Assembly (NCBI GenBank): GCA_015222795.1
Contig: JADFVY010000259.1
Location: 1-10,361 of the forward strand
Source: Pseudomonadota bacterium
GTDB lineage: Bacteria; Pseudomonadota; Alphaproteobacteria; UBA8366; JADFVY01
Direction of reading: 5' to 3'
Length of the DNA: 10,361 nucleotides
The notes beneath the pieces were generated by a model that worked only from the letters and a program-made list of their open reading frames with translations, was not told the origin of the DNA and ran no database searches. Positions 5,900-10,361 of this stretch are shown in pieces (positions within the stretch are counted from its first letter, which is position 1; each line of letters opens with the position of its first letter). Position numbers and translations under genes: made by a program.

Positions 5900-7234
5900 T
5901 CAGCTTTCCTCGACCCTGGAAAATCCAAGCTTGTGCATTTTCTCCCACAGCGTGGTTCGCGAGACCCCCAGCATGTCGGCCGCTGCTTTCAACTGGCCGT
6001 CGGTGATAAACAGAACACGTTCGATATGGCGTTTTTCCGCCTGATCGCGAATTTCCTTCAGGGTTGGTATCTCGGACTCGCCGTCGGCGCCCAGAATATC
6101 GGGAAACAGGTCGTGCACGCTGATGCGGGGGTTGCGGGCGATCGCGATCGCGCGTTCGACCCGGTTGCGCAGCTCGCGGATATTGCCGGGCCAGTCGTGG
6201 GCCAGGATGGCCTCTTCGGCGGTCACCGTCATGGACCTGACATCGCGCCGGAAGCGCGTGGCGAAATAGGAAAGATAGCCGCGAACCAGCGCCAGGATGT
6301 CTTCGGGATGTTCGCGTAGCGCCGGGATCGGGATCGGGATTACATTAATTCGGTAAAACAGGTCCTCGCGGAATCGTCCCGCCGCCACTTCGGATTCAAG
6401 GTCGACATTGGTGGCGCAGACGATCCGCGCCTTGAAAGTAATATGCTTTTCGCCGCCAACACGCGTGAAATCGCGTTCCTCCACCAGCCGCAACAGTTTC
6501 GACTGCAGCGTCGGCGACAGGTCGCCGACCTCGTCGAGGAACAGTATCCCCTCATCTGCCCTTTCCGCGTAGCCCAGGTGACGTTCGTGGGCGCCGGTGA
6601 AGGCGCCGCGTTCGTGGCCGAACAACTCGCTCTCCATCAGTTCCGAGGGAATCGCGGCGCAGTTGACGGCCATGAAGGGGTCGTTCTTGCGCGGTGATAC
6701 CTGGTGCAGGAACCGGGATGCGACTTCCTTGCCGCTGCCGCTTTCGCCGGTAAACAGGACACTGCTTTCCACGTCGGCGATGCGGCGCAGCATGTCCTCG
6801 ATGTTGCGCATGGCTTTCGATACGCCCAGCGAGCGCTGGCTGATTTCCTCTTCCCGCGGATTCCAGTTCGTCAAATGGGCGATGCGACCCAGAAACTCGT
6901 CCATCTCGAAAGGTTTTGTCACATATTCGTCGGCGCCCTGGCGGATCAGCCTGACCGCCTGTTCGATATCGCCAAAGGCTGTGATGAACAGCACCGGGGT
7001 CGAGTGGAGATTTGGCAGCGCTTCGGTAAATACTTCCTCGCCGGTCATGTCGGGCAGGCGAATATCGCAGATCAGCACGTCCGGCCGCTGGTCTCCGATG
7101 CCGGAAATTGCCTCGCGGCCGGTTCGCCACCAGACCGGATCGTAGCCTTCCAGATTGAGGCGTTGTACCAGCGATCCCCCCATGATCACGTCGTCCTCGA
7201 CTATTCCCACCTGCACGCGGTCATGCGACTGCAT
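5900..7234 (-). CDS. NtrC-family sigma54-dependent response regulator
   Basis: This 444-residue cytoplasmic activator would receive phosphate from the kinase encoded just upstream and open sigma54 promoters. The receiver domain (about 7-120) has acidic Glu13/Asp14/Asp15, phospho-acceptor Asp57 in CDIRLPD and Lys107. The AAA+ domain (about 135-365) has Walker A GESGSGKE (163-170), the sigma54-contacting GAFTGA loop (210-215), Walker B ILFLDE (230-235) and the likely arginine fingers in FREDLFYR (288-295). A Fis-type helix-turn-helix (about 413-438) ends the protein. All key residues are intact. The ATG at 7234 overlaps the kinase gene by 14 bp and follows GGGAGGAG closely. The architecture equals that of NtrC, AioR and ArxR. 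Its most likely target is the -24/-12 promoter just downstream of its own gene. Confidence 0.96.
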   Translation of the reverse strand: MQSHDRVQVGIVEDDVIMGGSLVQRLNLEGYDPVWWRTGREAISGIGDQRPDVLICDIRLPDMTGEEVFTEALPNLHSTPVLFITAFGDIEQAVRLIRQGADEYVTKPFEMDEFLGRIAHLTNWNPREEEISQRSLGVSKAMRNIEDMLRRIADVESSVLFTGESGSGKEVASRFLHQVSPRKNDPFMAVNCAAIPSELMESELFGHERGAFTGAHERHLGYAERADEGILFLDEVGDLSPTLQSKLLRLVEERDFTRVGGEKHITFKARIVCATNVDLESEVAAGRFREDLFYRINVIPIPIPALREHPEDILALVRGYLSYFATRFRRDVRSMTVTAEEAILAHDWPGNIRELRNRVERAIAIARNPRISVHDLFPDILGADGESEIPTLKEIRDQAEKRHIERVLFITDGQLKAAADMLGVSRTTLWEKMHKLGFSRVEES

Positions 7235-8684
7235 CGAGTTTCTCCTCCCGTTCGCCGACGGGAATGAACAAACGGATGGTCGTTCCCTCCGTCGGTGATG
7301 TTGCGATATCGAAATGCCCGTTCAGGCGCAGAACCAGGCGCGCGGCGGTCCAGGTGCCAAGGCCCGTGCTGCCCGAAGGGGGCAGGGTTTCCCACGTTGC
7401 GTCGTGCATCAGGGCCGCCACCGATTCCGGCAGTCCAGGGCCGCTGTCGGCGATGGTGACGACAAGCTTGCCATCCGCGATTCGGGCATCCAGGGAAACC
7501 GTTCCGTTGACCGGCGAGGCGGTGCAGGCGTTCAGAAGCAGGTTGAGGGTGGCCTGCCTGACGGATGCGCCATCGACGGGAACTTCGTCGGGCAATTGGT
7601 TTACCCAGTCCAGGCGAAGAAGGCGGCGAACCGTTTCGTGATGCACCAGGAACTGCAGATCCTCCAGATCCTTGCGCGACAGCATGCCCGGTTCGTCGCC
7701 GCCCTTGTAGGTAACCAACGTGGCGCGCACGACGTTGCGGATGCCGATCAGGCCGCGCTCCAGCAGGCCCAGCGAGGTTTCCCGAACTTCGGGCTTGTCG
7801 CCGTGGCGGCGCAGCGTATCCACCGCGTTCATCATGCCGCCCAGCGGGTTATTGACTTCATGGGCCATGCCGGATGCCAGTTTGCCCAGAAGTGCGAGTT
7901 TTTCCTCGTCGGCCAACCGGCGGGTCAGGATCCGCCGCTCGTCCAGGGCATCGGCCATGGCATTGAACCGCCGGAACAGGCCGGCGAATTCAAGGCTCTG
8001 GCGTTCGATTTCGCTGCCGGGAATACGTTTCGTCTCGCCGGACCTGATTTGCTCCACATGCCTTGTGAGAACGGAAACCGGCTGGAGCATATGGCGCACT
8101 ACCATATAGCCAACCGCGGCCAACAGTAGTGTCAGGAAGGAATTTGCGGCAATCAGGGCGAACAGAACCTCACGGCGTTCCCGGATCAGTTCGCCAAGAT
8201 CGATCTCGGCGTAAATGTGCCCCAGCGTGAAGTTGTCGCTGGTAAGGTCGCGCCGAACCCATGCGACCTTGGCGCTTTCATGAATGGTCATGTTGCCGCC
8301 GGACGTAAACCGGTCGCGCAATGCCGCGGGAACCAGACTGTTGATGGGAAACCGCGCGGGCTCGGAGGCTGCCAGGATGCGGCCGTTGGGCAGGGTTACA
8401 ATGGTGTACCGGGCCTTGAGCCCCTCATAACCGCTTCGGGCGCGATCCAGCGCATCGTATGTCTCCCAGATATCCTGCGTCGGCAGATGGGGCGCGACGG
8501 CGGTGGATATTCCGTCCAGATAGGCGCCCGCGAGGCGGGTCAGGTTCTTCTCCTGGCTTTCCGAGATGCGCGCCAGCACGGCCTGGGAAATAACCGTCGC
8601 AACCGCGACCATCATGAGCGCAACCAGCAGCGGAACCTTCACGCTGAGCGGCCAGTTACCCGGATTTATGCGCCAGGTCTTCAT
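7221..8684 (-). CDS. Membrane sensor histidine kinase
   Basis: This 487-residue inner-membrane kinase has one helix at about 17-40, a periplasmic domain of roughly 130 residues, and a second helix at about 173-198. A HAMP linker (about 199-250) and a HisKA region with His275 in MAHEVNNPLGG follow. The ATPase domain has an N-box at NLLLNACTA (381-389), a G1 box DSGPGLP (413-419) and a G2 box GSTGLGT (438-444). The ATG at 8684 overlaps the stop of the binding-protein gene as ATGA. A longer in-frame opening from 8891 exists, but it would run through that gene and place a soluble tail before the first helix. The periplasmic domain is not recognisable by eye and may read the liganded binding protein encoded upstream, as AioS is thought to do with AioX. 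Signalling partner and order in the operon are clear; the signal is not. Confidence 0.94.
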   Translation of the reverse strand: MKTWRINPGNWPLSVKVPLLVALMMVAVATVISQAVLARISESQEKNLTRLAGAYLDGISTAVAPHLPTQDIWETYDALDRARSGYEGLKARYTIVTLPNGRILAASEPARFPINSLVPAALRDRFTSGGNMTIHESAKVAWVRRDLTSDNFTLGHIYAEIDLGELIRERREVLFALIAANSFLTLLLAAVGYMVVRHMLQPVSVLTRHVEQIRSGETKRIPGSEIERQSLEFAGLFRRFNAMADALDERRILTRRLADEEKLALLGKLASGMAHEVNNPLGGMMNAVDTLRRHGDKPEVRETSLGLLERGLIGIRNVVRATLVTYKGGDEPGMLSRKDLEDLQFLVHHETVRRLLRLDWVNQLPDEVPVDGASVRQATLNLLLNACTASPVNGTVSLDARIADGKLVVTIADSGPGLPESVAALMHDATWETLPPSGSTGLGTWTAARLVLRLNGHFDIATSPTEGTTIRLFIPVGEREEKLDAVA

Positions 8685-9562
8685 GCCTGATCCCTGACCA
8701 GTTTGACGTTTCGCGCGATGCCCTCGAACAATCGGTCGTCGCCTTCCACAAATCCGTCGAGATGCAATGTCGACAGAATCTGCCGGCCCCTGGGATGGTT
8801 TGGCATGTCGAACAGCGCCTGTGCGACATGCTGGACTGTCTTGCTGTCGCGCGACGCCCTGGTGCATGCAATCGGCGGAAATCCAAACCATTCCGACTTT
8901 CGGACGACCCGGGTGCGCAAGACCATTTCACGCTGCAGGCTGTTCATGACATCCCAGACATAACCATCGACGCTGCCGCTGTTGGCAAGGCCGGATGAAA
9001 CCGCCCGGATGACATTGCGGTGCCCGTATGTGAAGAAGGTGTCGGTAAAGAACGTCTCCGGCGTTTCCTCCAGCCTTGCCAGCAGCGCGCGGGTCACCAG
9101 AAAGCCGGAATTGCTGTCCGGATCCGAAAAGGCATGAACCTGGCCCTTGAGATCGCTGAGCGATCTGGCCTGGCTTTTTGCGCCGGCGAGAAGATAGGCC
9201 TGATATTCCGGCCGGCCGTTATAAAGCGGGATGGCGAGCAGCGAGAGGCGGTCGCGGTACTGCACATAGGGAAATCCGCAAATCCACGCCGCGTCCAACT
9301 GGCCGGACAGCAGCATCAGCGTGATTTCCTGATAGGTGCGTTTCTTGATCAGCGCGACAGGCCGGCCGATCTGGTCGCTGAGATACTGCTCCAGACTGGC
9401 CAGCAGTTGGGTATCGGAGTCCAGGAACACCGGCGTCAGCCCGAACCGGACCGGCGATTCCTCCGCCCGCGATACGCCGGACGCCAGCAAGGCCGCCCCA
9501 CCGGCGGCCAATACCGAGCGGCGACCCCACAGGGACCGCCTGATTATCTGCTTGCCCTTCAA
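8681..9562 (-). CDS. PhnD-family periplasmic binding protein, probable ligand sensor for the two-component system
   Basis: This 293-residue exported solute-binding protein belongs to the PhnD-like (phosphate/phosphonate-type) superfamily. A signal peptide with twin arginines (GRRSVLAAGG, 13-22) probably ends near SRA/EE (residue 33). Family marks are RFGLTPVF (39-46), QLDAAWICGFPYVQY (88-102), FSDPDSNSGFLV (145-156) and a C-terminal GRQILSTLHLDGF (259-271). No permease or ATPase gene is nearby; it is instead fused by an ATGA overlap to a histidine kinase gene. This argues for a sensory role like AioX or ArxX over transport. Two cysteines remain in the mature protein, Cys95 and Cys233, and Cys95 lies in the pocket-lining segment. 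The start is TTG at 9562 behind GGAGG. The family is well supported; the ligand, possibly an oxyanion, is unknown. Confidence 0.88.
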   Translation of the reverse strand: MKGKQIIRRSLWGRRSVLAAGGAALLASGVSRAEESPVRFGLTPVFLDSDTQLLASLEQYLSDQIGRPVALIKKRTYQEITLMLLSGQLDAAWICGFPYVQYRDRLSLLAIPLYNGRPEYQAYLLAGAKSQARSLSDLKGQVHAFSDPDSNSGFLVTRALLARLEETPETFFTDTFFTYGHRNVIRAVSSGLANSGSVDGYVWDVMNSLQREMVLRTRVVRKSEWFGFPPIACTRASRDSKTVQHVAQALFDMPNHPRGRQILSTLHLDGFVEGDDRLFEGIARNVKLVRDQA

Positions 9563-9568
9563 CGCCGT

Positions 9569-9573
9569 CCTCC
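9569..9573 (-). promoter_or_regulatory. Ribosome binding site supporting the TTG start of the binding-protein gene
   Basis: GGAGG (within GGGAGGAC) lies 6 nt before TTG at 9562. It is the only good ribosome site near the signal-peptide start, so it decides the start. Confidence 0.65.
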
Positions 9574-9604
9574 CGCAGTAGCCGTTGAGGCCTATTTAGC
9601 GGTA

Positions 9605-9633
9605 ATCATAACGTATTTGGACCTGGGAATCCA
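9605..9633 (-). promoter_or_regulatory. Possible sigma70 promoter for the sensory operon
   Basis: A good -10 hexamer TATGAT (9605-9610) lies 17 bp from a weak -35 TGGATT (9628-9633), about 40 bp before the TTG start of the binding-protein gene. The -35 matches the consensus at only three positions, so the promoter may be weak or activator-assisted. It would give the sensory genes basal expression independent of sigma54. Confidence 0.4.
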
Positions 9634-9671
9634 TGACGACCCGACTCAACGTCCCGTGACGGCGGCTACTG

Positions 9672-9691
9672 AGCGCCCTTCCCCCGGCGCT
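9672..9691 (-). terminator. Weak hairpin after the glutathione S-transferase gene
   Basis: AGCGCC and GGCGCT form a 6-bp stem around an 8-nt loop, 7 bp after the transferase stop codon. No T-tract follows, so it is at best a poor intrinsic terminator. It lies between the transferase gene and the possible sigma70 promoter, where a transcript end would be expected. Confidence 0.25.
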
Positions 9692-9698
9692 GGCGCGC

Positions 9699-10322
9699 TC
9701 ACGGCTGCTCGGCGTTGAACCACTCGGCATAGGCCGGGCGCGCGTTCAGGCGCTCGTAATAGGCGGCGACGGCGGGGCAGGGGGGCTTGTCGGCGGGCAT
9801 TTGCATCCAGCGGTTTACCCCGGCCCCCATCAATATGTCGGCCAGGGTGAAATCCGGCCCCGCCACGAAGCCGCCGGTGCGGCCCAGATGGGCGTCCAGG
9901 ATCGCCACGCGCGCCGCGCAGGCCGCCAGCGATTCGGTGATCTTGCCCTGATCGTCATAGGCCGGGTTCTTGCGGATCAGCGCGTGGAAGGCATAGCGGA
10001 AACTCTGGCCGAAATTGGTGCCGTACCAGTTCATCCACTGCTCGACGACGGCGCGTTCCCGTAACTCGGCCGGATAGAGATCGTCGCGCCCGTGCTTCTG
10101 CGCCAGATAACGCACGATCGCATCCGATTCCCAAAGCACGAAATCCCCGTCGCGAACAACAGGCACCAGCCCATTGGGATTAAGCGCCAGATATTCGGGT
10201 GTTTTCACATCGCGAAACCCCTGCCCCCAGTCCTCGCGCTGGTAATCCAGCCCGATCTCGCCGCAAAGCCAAAGCACCTTGCGAACATTAATGGAACTGG
10301 CCCGGCCCAGAATGGTCAGCAT
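9699..10322 (-). CDS. Glutathione S-transferase family protein
   Basis: This 207-residue cytosolic protein has the usual length and two-domain form of bacterial glutathione S-transferases. The thioredoxin-like N-terminal domain (1-75) has a Ser-rich active-site region GRASSINVRKV (6-16), the cis-proline in NPNGLVPVV (Pro54), and the glutathione-contacting WESDAIVRYLA with Glu65 and Ser66. The helical C-terminal domain has the N-capping FTLADI motif (158-163). It would conjugate or reduce electrophilic or peroxide substrates with glutathione; the substrate is not predictable. ATG at 10322 follows a G-rich run. It is 136 bp upstream of the sensory operon on the same strand, with its own possible transcript end between. 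I see no link to the respiratory module and regard it as an ordinary neighbour. Confidence 0.93.
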   Translation of the reverse strand: MLTILGRASSINVRKVLWLCGEIGLDYQREDWGQGFRDVKTPEYLALNPNGLVPVVRDGDFVLWESDAIVRYLAQKHGRDDLYPAELRERAVVEQWMNWYGTNFGQSFRYAFHALIRKNPAYDDQGKITESLAACAARVAILDAHLGRTGGFVAGPDFTLADILMGAGVNRWMQMPADKPPCPAVAAYYERLNARPAYAEWFNAEQP

Positions 10323-10361
10323 GATCGATTACCCCCCGTTGGTTCCCGCCGTCATCGGCGA

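Noticed and set aside
7221..8891. Longer version of the histidine kinase starting at 8891
   Set aside because: It would overlap the binding-protein gene by over 200 bp. The ATGA junction at 8681-8684 gives a start directly before the first membrane helix.

Overview
The window looks like chromosomal DNA of a moderately GC-rich proteobacterium. I would guess an alphaproteobacterium of the Rhodospirillales type, from codon use, several Tat-exported proteins and the glutathione S-transferase, but that is inference. All seven recognisable genes lie on the minus strand, so transcription runs from high to low coordinates. No tRNA, rRNA, insertion sequence or CRISPR array was seen.

Read in the direction of transcription: (1) a stand-alone glutathione S-transferase (10322-9699) is followed by a short gap holding a weak hairpin and a possible sigma70 promoter. 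(2) A tightly coupled three-gene sensory operon follows: a PhnD-family periplasmic binding protein (9562-8681), a membrane histidine kinase (8684-7221) and an NtrC-type sigma54-dependent response regulator (7234-5900). Its genes overlap by 4 and 14 bases. (3) A 291-bp intergenic region contains a textbook -24/-12 promoter (5781-5795), possible upstream activator sites and a structured leader of about 160 nt. (4) The target operon follows: a NapC/NirT-type membrane-anchored multihaem cytochrome c with 12 haem motifs (5608-4085), a Tat-exported protein with four [4Fe-4S] cluster motifs (4003-3155), a Tat-exported molybdopterin oxidoreductase of 841 residues (3127-602), and a TorD-family maturation chaperone cut by the window edge (569-1).

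Taken together this is a self-contained, signal-responsive anaerobic respiratory module. The binding protein probably detects an extracellular ligand and signals through the kinase. The phosphorylated regulator with sigma54 RNA polymerase then switches on a quinol - multihaem cytochrome - FeS - molybdoenzyme chain in the periplasm. The binding protein/kinase/sigma54-regulator layout resembles the arsenite systems AioXSR and ArxXSR. The molybdoenzyme looks like the ArrA/ArxA/PsrA/TtrA branch of the DMSO reductase family, which handles arsenic, sulfur and selenium compounds. The substrate cannot be read from the sequence. Unusual points are an Asp in place of the third cluster Cys of the molybdoenzyme, the lack of an NrfD-type membrane subunit, CX3CH and CX4CH haem motifs in the cytochrome, and paired dyad elements around the sigma54 promoter.
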